From Gammaproteobacteria bacterium (GTDB lineage: Bacteria; Pseudomonadota; Gammaproteobacteria; Pseudomonadales; Azotimanducaceae): a stretch of 5,093 bases of DNA. A program made the translations under genes and the position numbers. A model generated the notes under the pieces. It searched no databases and was not told the origin of the DNA. It saw only the letters and a list, made by a program, of their open reading frames with translations. Where the stretch lies: NCBI GenBank assembly GCA_026706425.1, contig JAPOYW010000163.1, positions 1 through 5,093 of the forward strand, given 5' to 3'. Positions within the stretch are counted from its first letter, which is position 1, and every line of letters begins with the position of its first letter. Shown here piece by piece: positions 1 through 5,093 of this stretch.

Positions 1-40
1 AAGGAATCTAGCGAGGTTCCGCCTCAAACCGATGAGGTGC

Positions 41-149
41 CGTAGGGGCGACCCTATCGCGCCCGCCAGGGCGCGCAGTCGCCCGCGCCAGGTCGAAGCC
101 GAGGGCGGTCCTTGCATGAATGCCGGCGAGGACAAGCCTCGCCCCTACG
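41..149. repeat. Intergenic palindromic repeat (REP/MITE-like) with terminal inverted repeats
   Basis: The ends are a perfect 11-bp inverted repeat: CGTAGGGGCGA at 41-51 and TCGCCCCTACG at 139-149. Weaker similarity continues outward (gagg at 35-38 against cctc at 152-155). Two perfect hairpins lie inside. One has stem CGCGCCC (58-64) and GGGCGCG (69-75) with a 4-base loop. The other has stem GGCGAGG (125-131) and CCTCGCC (137-143) with a 5-base loop. No open reading frame of note runs through it. It lies 3' of the minus-strand amidohydrolase, about 50 bases past its stop, so it could form a structured mRNA end. I recall similar GTAGGGGCGA-type elements as dispersed intergenic repeats in high-GC environmental bacteria, but only one copy is in this window, so its repetitive nature is inferred. 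No target-site duplication is evident. The rest of bases 1-200 shows nothing I can name. Confidence 0.6.
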
Positions 150-200
150 ATGCCTCGCGAATGCACCCTGACCGTTAAACATTGTCCCGGCTCAAGGACT

Positions 201-1841
201 CTAGCCGCCGTGGCGTAGCACCTGGCCCGCGCAGGCGTCGGTCAGCTCGCCGTCGATGACGTGGAACTCGCCGTTTACCAGTGTCGCCTTGTAGCCGATG
301 CTGCCCTGGGTCAGTCGCTCTGCACCTGCCGGGAAGTCGGCCACGCGGTAGGGATGCGCTTCTGCAACGGTGTCCGCGTCGAACACGTTGATGTCGGCCC
401 GCATGCCGGCCTGCAGCGCGCCCCGATCCTTGAGCCCGAGGATGCGGGCTGGCCCGCTGGTCAGGCGCTGGATGCCTTGGCCCATGGTGTAGAGGCCGTC
501 TTCGCGAATCCAATGGGACAGCACGAAGGTCGCCCAACCGGCGTCCATGACCATGCCGACGTGGGCGCCGGCATCGCCGACGCCCGGGAAGACGCCGCCG
601 GCGAAGAGGTCGCGTAGCGCATTGAGGTTCTGGTTCTCGCCCACGTGGTTGAAGAGCGCCGCGCCGTTGGTTTCGTCGGACAGACGCAGGAATGTCTCGG
701 ACCAATGTTCGCCGGCCGCCTCCGCCATGGCGGCGAGGTTGTTGTGACTGCCTTGGGAGTGGTCCGGCGAGACACCGTTGCCCAGGTAGTACATCCAACC
801 CGGTCGCGCCCAGCCCTTCGGTTCCTGCGCTTCGGCGACCAGCCGCGCCCGCAACTCGGGATCCCGAATTGCCTCGAGTTTGGCGTCGAGGTCCATTCGA
901 CGCAGCTTGCCCCAGGTCTCTCCGGCGCCGGGAACCAGCCCTTGGAAGCCGATCAGGGCACCGCTGCCGCGCACCTGGGCGACCCCGGAGAGATCCCGAC
1001 CTTCGGCAACCTCGCTGATCGCTTCCAAGCGTTTGGTTCCGGCGTCGTCGTCGAAACCCTGCAAGGTCGAGTTGAACAGCATCCGCGCCCCGGTGGCGCC
1101 GACGACGTGGTCGACGTGGTCGAACCGCATGCCGACGTGCTGGTAGAGCGCGTCGCGTTTGGCGACCTCGTTGCCGATCATCACCAGTTCATCCAGTTCG
1201 GCCAGCGTTCCCGGCACCGCGCGGCCGTCGGGGATACGGTGGCCCCGGTAGCGGTTCGACGAGAAGCCCACGGCGCCCCGGTCGATGGCCTCGCCGACCA
1301 GGCGCGCCATCTCGTGTTTTTCCTCGTCGGTAGCGTCTTCCTCGACCCCGCGCTCGCCCATCACGAAGTAGCGCAATGCGCCATGGCCGATCATCCCGGC
1401 GATGTTGATGCCGGGACCAAGCCGTTCCACCGAGTCCAGGTAGTCGCCGTAGTCCACCCAGTCCCAGGGCAGGCCGGTAAGGATGGATTGCCGGGGAATG
1501 TCCTCCACCGTCTCCATCATGCCGGCGAGCAGCTCGCGGTCCTCTGGTCGGCAGGGCGCGAAGGTGACCCCGCAGTTGCCGATCAGGGCCGTGGTAACGC
1601 CGTGGCGGGACACCGGCGAGACGTGCGGATCCCAGCAGATCTGGGCATCGAGATGGGTGTGCATGTCGATGAAGCCGGGCGTCACCGTCAGGCCATCGGC
1701 GTCGAGTTCGCGTCGGCCCTTGCTATCGACCTTCCCGACTTCCGTGATGATGCCTGCATCGACGGCGAGGTCACCCGGAACCGGTTCTCCGCCTAAGCCG
1801 TCCACGAGGTGGCCGCCTCGTATAACGAGTTCGTGCGTCAT
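201..1841 (-). CDS. Amidohydrolase, D-aminoacylase / N-acyl-D-amino-acid deacylase family
   Basis: Predicted 546-residue cytoplasmic metal-dependent hydrolase of the amidohydrolase superfamily. Family members cleave N-acyl-D-amino acids or related cyclic or acylated amides. The opening segment (ELVIRGGHLVDGLG, residues 4-17) is the usual N-terminal beta-sandwich strand. GFIDMHTHLDAQ carries the HxH metal ligands (His61, His63). GNCGVTFAPC (residues 88-97) holds Cys90, matching the bridging zinc-ligand cysteine of D-aminoacylases. GDAGAH (422-427) holds the likely catalytic Asp423. SGPARILGLKDRG (462-474) is the typical C-terminal motif where the sandwich resumes, followed by ADINVFD. The start is set at 1841, seven codons inside the longest frame, because a very strong Shine-Dalgarno lies just before it. 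There is no signal peptide. Length fits the family (about 480-580). It is divergent from the PEBP gene and has no operon partner in the window. Substrate cannot be assigned: D-amino-acid deacylase, a dihydroorotase-like or another amidase are all possible, the first being most likely. Confidence 0.9.
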   Translation of the reverse strand: MTHELVIRGGHLVDGLGGEPVPGDLAVDAGIITEVGKVDSKGRRELDADGLTVTPGFIDMHTHLDAQICWDPHVSPVSRHGVTTALIGNCGVTFAPCRPEDRELLAGMMETVEDIPRQSILTGLPWDWVDYGDYLDSVERLGPGINIAGMIGHGALRYFVMGERGVEEDATDEEKHEMARLVGEAIDRGAVGFSSNRYRGHRIPDGRAVPGTLAELDELVMIGNEVAKRDALYQHVGMRFDHVDHVVGATGARMLFNSTLQGFDDDAGTKRLEAISEVAEGRDLSGVAQVRGSGALIGFQGLVPGAGETWGKLRRMDLDAKLEAIRDPELRARLVAEAQEPKGWARPGWMYYLGNGVSPDHSQGSHNNLAAMAEAAGEHWSETFLRLSDETNGAALFNHVGENQNLNALRDLFAGGVFPGVGDAGAHVGMVMDAGWATFVLSHWIREDGLYTMGQGIQRLTSGPARILGLKDRGALQAGMRADINVFDADTVAEAHPYRVADFPAGAERLTQGSIGYKATLVNGEFHVIDGELTDACAGQVLRHGG

Positions 1842-1845
1842 GATT

Positions 1846-1856
1846 CCCTCCTCCTT
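1846..1856 (-). promoter_or_regulatory. Strong Shine-Dalgarno that fixes the amidohydrolase start
   Basis: Read on the minus strand the bases are AAGGAGGAGGG, followed by AATC and ATG at 1841. This is a nearly perfect match to the 16S rRNA anti-SD at good spacing. The upstream in-frame ATG at 1862 lies on the far side of this site, so it is very unlikely to be the start. Confidence 0.8.
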
Positions 1857-1865
1857 GACCATGCC

Positions 1866-1871
1866 ATTGTA
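1866..1871 (-). promoter_or_regulatory. Possible -10 box for the amidohydrolase
   Basis: The minus strand reads TACAAT here, a 5/6 match to the sigma-70 -10 consensus, about 25 bases upstream of the start codon. No good -35 lies at 16-18 bp; the best upstream candidate, TTGTCC, is 23 bp away. It would give a leader of under 20 bases. It is weak evidence in a 117-bp divergent intergenic region where some promoter must exist. I found no convincing promoter for the divergent plus-strand gene. Confidence 0.25.
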
Positions 1872-1958
1872 TGCCGCTTGGGCGTGGATGGCGTGGACAA
1901 CCCCTCGAGGAGCGTGTACCGCTTGGTGCTTCGCGACTCGAACTTAAGGATTCGACCC

Positions 1959-2435
1959 ATGGGATTCGCACTGTCCTCGATGCAACTCACGTCTTCGGCT
2001 TTCTCGACCGGTGGCGCGATTCCGAGCAAGCACACGGGGGAGGGCGTGGATGTATCGCCCGAGTTGTCCTGGACCGACGCGCCGGAAGGCACCCAGTCCT
2101 TCGCCGTCATCTGCCACGATCCGGATGCGCCCTTGGTCACACCGGGCCGCTACGGCTACGTGCATTGGGTCCTCTACAACATCCCGGGCTCGGCCACGGG
2201 GCTCGCCGAAGCCACCGGCGAGCACACCCAGGGAGTCAGCGACTTCGGCAAGCCGGGCTACGGCGGGCCCATGCCGCCGGAAGGACACGGCGTGCATAAC
2301 TACTTCTTCTGGCTCTTGGCCCTCGATGCCGAACTCGACCTGGAAGCCGGTTTGGGTATGTGGGACCTGCTCGAGAGAATCGAACCCAACTTGATCGGCA
2401 TGAACCGCCTGGTGGGCACCTACCGGCGGGGGTGA
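1959..2435 (+). CDS. YbhB/YbcL-family PEBP (Raf kinase inhibitor-like) protein
   Basis: A 158-residue protein of the phosphatidylethanolamine-binding protein family, the same size as the E. coli YbhB type. Family signatures are clear: DVSPELSW (31-38), HDPDAP (53-58), HWVLYNIP (69-76) and GHGVHNYFFWLLAL (109-122). Asp54, His69 and His110 or His113 would line the small anion-binding pocket. No signal peptide or membrane segment is seen, so it is probably cytoplasmic. Bacterial members are structurally well known, but their physiological role is unsettled. The start at 1959 is preceded by AAGGA (1946-1950) at 8-base spacing; the next ATG (1980) has no ribosome site. The site lies in the loop of a small 5-bp hairpin (TCGAA 1938-1942, TTCGA 1951-1955). 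The gene is divergent from the amidohydrolase and ends 39 bp before a tRNA gene. Confidence 0.93.
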   Translation: MGFALSSMQLTSSAFSTGGAIPSKHTGEGVDVSPELSWTDAPEGTQSFAVICHDPDAPLVTPGRYGYVHWVLYNIPGSATGLAEATGEHTQGVSDFGKPGYGGPMPPEGHGVHNYFFWLLALDAELDLEAGLGMWDLLERIEPNLIGMNRLVGTYRRG

Positions 2436-2445
2436 CGGTGGCGAG

Positions 2446-2471
2446 GAAGGGCGGTATGGTTGCCGCCCTTC
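2446..2471 (+). terminator. Perfect 9-bp hairpin between the PEBP gene and the tRNA
   Basis: GAAGGGCGG (2446-2454) pairs perfectly with CCGCCCTTC (2463-2471) around an 8-base loop. It starts 10 bases after the PEBP stop and ends 3 bases before the tRNA 5' end. There is no T-tract after it, so it is not a canonical intrinsic terminator. It may stabilise the PEBP mRNA 3' end, slow polymerase, or act as structure in the tRNA leader if the two are co-transcribed. Confidence 0.5.
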
Positions 2472-2474
2472 GGG

Positions 2475-2551
2475 GCCCCGGTGGCACAGTTGGATAGCGC
2501 GGCCGCCTCCTAAGCGGCAGGTCCCAGGTTCGAATCCTGGCCGGGGCGCCA
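2475..2551 (+). tRNA. tRNA-Arg (anticodon CCT)
   Basis: A full cloverleaf of 77 bases including an encoded CCA (2549-2551). The acceptor stem GCCCCGG (2475-2481) pairs perfectly with CCGGGGC (2541-2547), with discriminator G2548. The D arm is 2484-2500. The anticodon stem GCCGC (2502-2506) pairs with GCGGC (2514-2518) around loop CTCCTAA, placing anticodon CCT at 2509-2511, which reads AGG. The variable loop has 5 bases. The T stem CCAGG (2524-2528) pairs with CCTGG (2536-2540) around TTCGAAT. The D stem has one A-C mismatch (A2486 with C2498, positions 12-23). No U-rich terminator follows. Confidence 0.97.
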
Positions 2552-2661
2552 AACCCGGTTGCGGCCGGTCGACATCGCCGGGAGGCGGGCTGGCCGAGAG
2601 TGGTCACCGATCGAAGACTGCGTTACGGTCCCAGAATCGTTCCCCTCTCGATAGGTGACCA
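2552..2661 (+). other. Intergenic gap between tRNA-Arg and the exported-protein gene
   Basis: This 110-base stretch has no gene. Its first half is GC-rich with short complementary blocks (cccgg at 2554-2558 and ccggg near 2577-2581) but no T-run, so tRNA termination is not obvious. Its second half is the inverted repeat listed separately. I see no clear sigma-70 promoter, and no duplicated tRNA 3' end that would mark an integration site. Confidence 0.5.
2601..2661 (+). promoter_or_regulatory. Long inverted repeat masking the ribosome site of the next gene
   Basis: The left arm at 2601-2614 (TGGTCACCGATCGA) is the reverse complement of the right arm at 2648-2661 (TCGATAGGTGACCA) at 13 of 14 positions; the only mismatch is G2609 against A2653. 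The loop is 33 bases. The right arm contains AGGTGA (2653-2658), the only plausible Shine-Dalgarno for the ATG at 2662, and ends directly against that ATG. In RNA, pairing would hide the ribosome site, so translation could be controlled by structure. As DNA, the two half-sites could instead be operators, or the ends of a short repeat element. Confidence 0.55.
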
Positions 2662-3468
2662 ATGCCGACTCTTCAACCGCGGGTTGCCTGCATCACTAAG
2701 ACCTTGACTCCGGTGATGCTGGCAAAACGTATCGCCCGCGTTCAACCGAGAGCGTGGCTGGTGGCGATGACCGTGTTGCTGTCCTCCGGTGTGTCAATCG
2801 CAGCGGAAGACACGGGGTCCCTGCGCGCCACCACGTTGAGCGGGGTCGACGTGACGGTGCCTGACCCGGAAAGGGCTGGCGTTCTCGTGGTGGGATTCGG
2901 TCGGGCTGCGGCGCGACAGGTGCGCGGCTGGTGGCTCCGCATCGACGGTTTGGAGTCCGCGCCCTCGGTCGCATCCGTGCTGGTTATCGATGAGATGCCG
3001 CGGCTTGTTCGAGCCGCCCTCACCCGGGGGATGCGCGGCGAGGTGTCCGAGGAAAGGCAGGAGACGATATACCTCGTCACCGAGGATGGCGAGGCCTGGC
3101 GCGATCTAGTGCAGGTCAAGGAGGGCGACGGTGCCGACGACGCGTATGTCGTACGGTTCGACGGCCAAGGACAGGTCTGCTTTCGCCATGGCGGCGAGGT
3201 CACCGATGCCGCTGCAGCGGGCTTGCTTGCGGTGGACTGCGGCCGAGGGTCTGCCAACGGAGACTCCGAACAGCCGCCAGACTCATCGACGTGGCGCAAT
3301 TCGCCGCCGGTTTGCGACCCCGTAGGCTACTGCCTTTGTTTTCCCCTCGGACTTGCGTACGCTCCGGAAAAGCCGGTAGTCGGTCGTGCGTGTACGGCGC
3401 AACCGCTGGTGTGCGCGGCCCGCTTGGTACGGACAGTTGGAGGTAGTAGAGACATAGGCGACAGTTAG
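2662..3468 (+). CDS. Predicted exported protein of unknown function, possible thioredoxin-like fold, doubtful C-terminal tail
   Basis: Reads 268 residues from the ATG at 2662. A Sec-type signal is visible: basic residues (KRIARVQPR, 22-30), a hydrophobic core (AWLVAMTVLLSSGVSIAA, 31-48) and likely cleavage after Ala47 or Ala48, so the product should be periplasmic. Met19 (2716) would give a more ordinary 30-residue signal but has a poor ribosome site. Residues 57-190 alternate strands and helices (GVLVVGFG 73-80; SVASVLVID 102-110; YVVRFDGQGQVCFRHGG 162-178), reminiscent of Atp10/YtfJ-like thioredoxin folds. There is no CxxC motif, so redox activity is not indicated; this fold call is an inference. 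From about residue 195 the protein turns Ser/Pro/Cys-rich with poor codon choice (AGA, ATA, many A/T third bases), suggesting an original stop was lost or the frame changed. It ends 11 bp before the efflux adaptor and may be co-transcribed with it. Confidence 0.65.
   Translation: MPTLQPRVACITKTLTPVMLAKRIARVQPRAWLVAMTVLLSSGVSIAAEDTGSLRATTLSGVDVTVPDPERAGVLVVGFGRAAARQVRGWWLRIDGLESAPSVASVLVIDEMPRLVRAALTRGMRGEVSEERQETIYLVTEDGEAWRDLVQVKEGDGADDAYVVRFDGQGQVCFRHGGEVTDAAAAGLLAVDCGRGSANGDSEQPPDSSTWRNSPPVCDPVGYCLCFPLGLAYAPEKPVVGRACTAQPLVCAARLVRTVGGSRDIGDS
3432..3468 (+). repeat. Short direct repeat GACAGTTGG/GACAGTTAG before the efflux locus
   Basis: GACAGTTGG (3432-3440) recurs as GACAGTTAG (3460-3468), 28 bp apart start to start, just upstream of the adaptor start codon. 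It lies in the doubtful tail of the preceding frame and its second copy contains that frame's stop. It could be a paired regulator site for the efflux genes, but an 8-of-9 match this short may be chance. Confidence 0.2.
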
Positions 3469-3479
3469 GGGGAAGGGAT

Positions 3480-4615
3480 ATGGCGGATGCTGCAGATCGC
3501 GAATCGCGCGGCTGGGTCGGCTGGGCGCAGGTTGGACTGCTCGTAGTCGCACTGGCGGTGGGTATCTACTTCGCCCGGTCGCCGGGGGTGGCACCGATAG
3601 GCGGGGACGCGATCCGCAGCGCGGAAGCCCCGTCGGTGCGGGTCCTGCGCCCGGACGTCGGTTCGCATTCGCTGACGGTGACGCTTACCGGCGAAGTCCA
3701 TGCGCGGACACCGGTCGCGTTACGTCCGCTGGCGTCGGGCCGCGTGGTCCAAGTCTCGCCCGCTCTACGTGCAGGCGGGACGTTCAAGGCAGGCGAGACG
3801 TTGTTCGTCGTGGATCCGGAGGACACCGAGCTGAGGCTCGAGCGAGCGCAGGGCATGCTCGCGGCGGCCCGTGGAAGGCTGCGCCGCCACCAAGGACCAA
3901 GGGGCTCTGGACGCCGCACAGTATCGCGACCGAAACCCGGGCGCGGAGGTTCCGCCGGCGGTTGGTCGCTTGGGCCAGATCGAACGCTTCGAGGGCCGTG
4001 TGCAGGCGGCCATTGCGGACGTCAAGCTGGCCGAGCTGCAGTTGTCCGAAACACGTTTCTCGCTGCCCTTCGACGGCACCGTGATCGCCGCACCGGTGTC
4101 GGTCGGCGAGGTCGTCTCACGGGCAACGAGTGTCGGTACGGTGTTCCAGACCGGTCGCCTGGAGACGCGCGCGCCCATTCCGGTGGCTGACTTGGCGTAC
4201 CTTGGGGACCCCCGCGGCCAGCCAGCCGCAGTTCTTGCCCGGGGGCAACGCTTTGAGGCGGTGGTCTCGCAGGTCTCGTCGGTGCTGGCGCCACGCACGC
4301 GCCTGTCCATGCTTGCTGATGGACTTCGCCGACGCGAATGCCCCCCCGCCCGGAACGTTCGTACGCGTCACCCTCGACGGCCCCGCGTTCAACGACGCCT
4401 ACCTGCTGCCTCCCGAGGCGCATCGTGCCGGTGACAGCGTATGGCTGGTGGACGACGGCAAACTGTTGCGGCAGACGCCGCGTACGCTGGGGCGAACTGA
4501 CACCGGCTGGATCGTGGCAGCTTTCGACGTGCGCGAGGGAGTGGTTCTCGGCGCGGTTCCGGGCGAACGGACCGGACTGGCGGTGACGGCCGTTGCCGAG
4601 GGTGGCGGACGATGA
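3480..4615 (+). pseudogene. RND efflux periplasmic adaptor (membrane fusion protein), broken by two frameshifts
   Basis: The adaptor would link the inner-membrane RND pump to an outer-membrane channel. Reading frames change twice. From 3480 to about 3890 it encodes a cytoplasmic start, an N-terminal membrane anchor (VGLLVVALAVGIYF, 18-31), the first lipoyl half (RPLASGRVVQV, LRAGGTFKAGETLFVVDPED) and the start of the hairpin coiled coil (ELRLERAQGMLAAARGRLRR). From about 3891 to 4311 the next frame gives the rest of the coil (YRDRNPGAEVPP...), the second lipoyl half (RFSLPFDGTVIAAPVSVGEVV) and the beta-barrel through VLAPRTRLSM. From 4313 the third frame gives LLMDFADANAPPPGTFVRV and the membrane-proximal domain to the stop. 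Each change equals one extra base; removing one base at each place yields 377 residues, normal for the family. AGGGGG at 3467-3472 is the ribosome site. Either a true pseudogene or sequence errors; frame assignment is sure, cause is not. Confidence 0.88.
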
Positions 4616-5093
4616 CCGCGTCCGGCGACTCCGGCTCGCAACAGGCCCCTACCGGCGTGGGTGCGGTGATCGCCGCATTCGTGCACCGCCGGGTGGCGGG
4701 CAGTCTGCTCATGCTGCTGGCGATCGGTGGGGGGCTGTTCGTCGCGTCGGGAATCGACGTCGAGATCATACCGGACGTTGACGCCAGGAGGGTCAGCGTG
4801 ACGGTGCCATATCCCGGGTCGAGCCCCACGGAGGTCGAGGAGAGCATTACGCGTCGAATCGAGGAGCGGGTGGTCGGGCTTGGCGGGGTACGCCGGGTGG
4901 TTTCCGAGGCGTCGGCCGATGTCGGCACCGTCTCGCTTGAGGTAGGTCCATTCGCGGATACCCAGGAGGTTCTGGACGAGGTGCGCACGGTGGTCGACCG
5001 CATCGAGAGGTTCCCGCCGCCAGACGCGGAGCGGCCCGATGTGGGTATACCGTTCGTGCACGTTCCGGCGATCACGGTGGCCTTGTCCGCGGC
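4612..5093 (+). CDS. RND efflux permease, N-terminal part (runs off the window)
   Basis: The first 160 residues of a resistance-nodulation-division inner-membrane transporter, which exports substrates by proton antiport through a tripartite complex; full members are about 1000-1050 residues. A hydrophilic start is followed by a first transmembrane helix (about 29-47, AGSLLMLLAIGGGLFVASG). The family's periplasmic porter opening comes next: VEIIPDVDARRVSVTVPYPGSSPTEVEESI (50-79), then RIEERVVGLGGVRRVVSEAS (82-101) and DTQEVLDEVRTVVDRIERFP (116-135). This wording resembles the HAE1 group of multidrug or hydrophobe exporters more than the heavy-metal CusA group, but the substrate cannot be named. 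The ATG overlaps the adaptor stop (ATGA at 4612-4615), a sign of translational coupling. The reading frame is clean to the window edge, unlike the adaptor before it. The frame is open because it is cut by the window, not because of damage. Confidence 0.93.
   Translation, partial: MTASGDSGSQQAPTGVGAVIAAFVHRRVAGSLLMLLAIGGGLFVASGIDVEIIPDVDARRVSVTVPYPGSSPTEVEESITRRIEERVVGLGGVRRVVSEASADVGTVSLEVGPFADTQEVLDEVRTVVDRIERFPPPDAERPDVGIPFVHVPAITVALSA

Noticed and set aside
645..1796. A 383-codon plus-strand open frame opposite the amidohydrolase
   Set aside because: It is the antisense shadow of a GC-rich gene, has no recognisable domain or ribosome site, and the minus-strand frame has clear catalytic motifs.
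1944..2607. Minus-strand open frames across the tRNA (products beginning MAPRPGFEPGTC and containing ARIRTWDLPLRRRPRYPTVPPG)
   Set aside because: These are the well-known spurious proteins produced by translating the antisense of a tRNA. They also overlap the real PEBP gene.
2475..2661. Integration site of a mobile island at the tRNA 3' end
   Set aside because: No integrase gene and no repeated copy of the tRNA 3' end is present in the window.
3424..3452. TTGGTA-17-TAGAGA as a promoter for the efflux locus
   Set aside because: Only 4/6 and 3/6 matches to the -35 and -10 consensus; similar pairs arise by chance, so I did not list it.
4341..4347. The C7 run as the site of the second adaptor frameshift
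   Set aside because: The conserved MDFAD segment before the run and the PPGTFVRV segment after it are in the same frame, so the shift occurs earlier, near 4312.
3871..4434. A separate gene starting at GTG 3871
   Set aside because: Its protein is the middle part of the adaptor (second coil, second lipoyl half, barrel), continuing the 3480 frame. It is a frameshifted segment, not an independent gene.
4389..5075. Long minus-strand open frames opposite the adaptor end and permease start
   Set aside because: Low-complexity Arg/Ser/Pro/Thr-rich shadows of high-GC coding sequence; the plus strand carries definite RND family motifs.

Overview
This is a GC-rich window, at a rough estimate around 65% G+C, with strong Shine-Dalgarno sites, a tRNA gene that encodes its CCA end, and an adaptor/permease pair of the RND efflux type. 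Together these suggest a high-GC Gram-negative bacterium, most likely a proteobacterium. The lineage is inferred from style and gene families, not from a marker gene. I see no phage, CRISPR, insertion sequence or other large mobile element.

From left to right: bases 1-200 contain no gene but hold a small intergenic palindromic repeat with perfect 11-bp terminal inverted repeats and two internal hairpins. The minus strand then carries an amidohydrolase of the D-aminoacylase/N-acyl-D-amino-acid deacylase superfamily (201-1841). It is divergent, across 117 bp, from a plus-strand PEBP/YbhB-type gene (1959-2435). A perfect 9-bp hairpin separates that gene from an intact tRNA-Arg(CCT) gene (2475-2551).

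After the tRNA lies a 110-bp gap that ends in a long imperfect inverted repeat. Its right arm covers the ribosome binding site of the next gene, a predicted exported protein of unknown function (2662-3468). That gene's last 70 or so codons look unlike coding sequence. Eleven bases downstream begins an RND efflux locus. The periplasmic adaptor (membrane fusion protein) gene at 3480-4615 is interrupted by two frameshifts in the same direction. The inner-membrane RND permease gene starts at 4612 in a 4-base ATGA overlap and runs off the window.

The adaptor and permease would normally form one tripartite exporter with an outer-membrane channel encoded elsewhere. If the frameshifts are real, the adaptor is a pseudogene or the pump is out of use. 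If they are sequence errors, removing one base at each of two places restores a normal 377-residue adaptor. The other genes (amidohydrolase, PEBP protein, tRNA) look like ordinary chromosomal housekeeping or catabolic genes. I found no convincing undescribed multi-gene system. The most interesting points are the ribosome-site hairpin before 2662, the broken adaptor gene, the odd tail of the exported protein and the repeat at the left edge.
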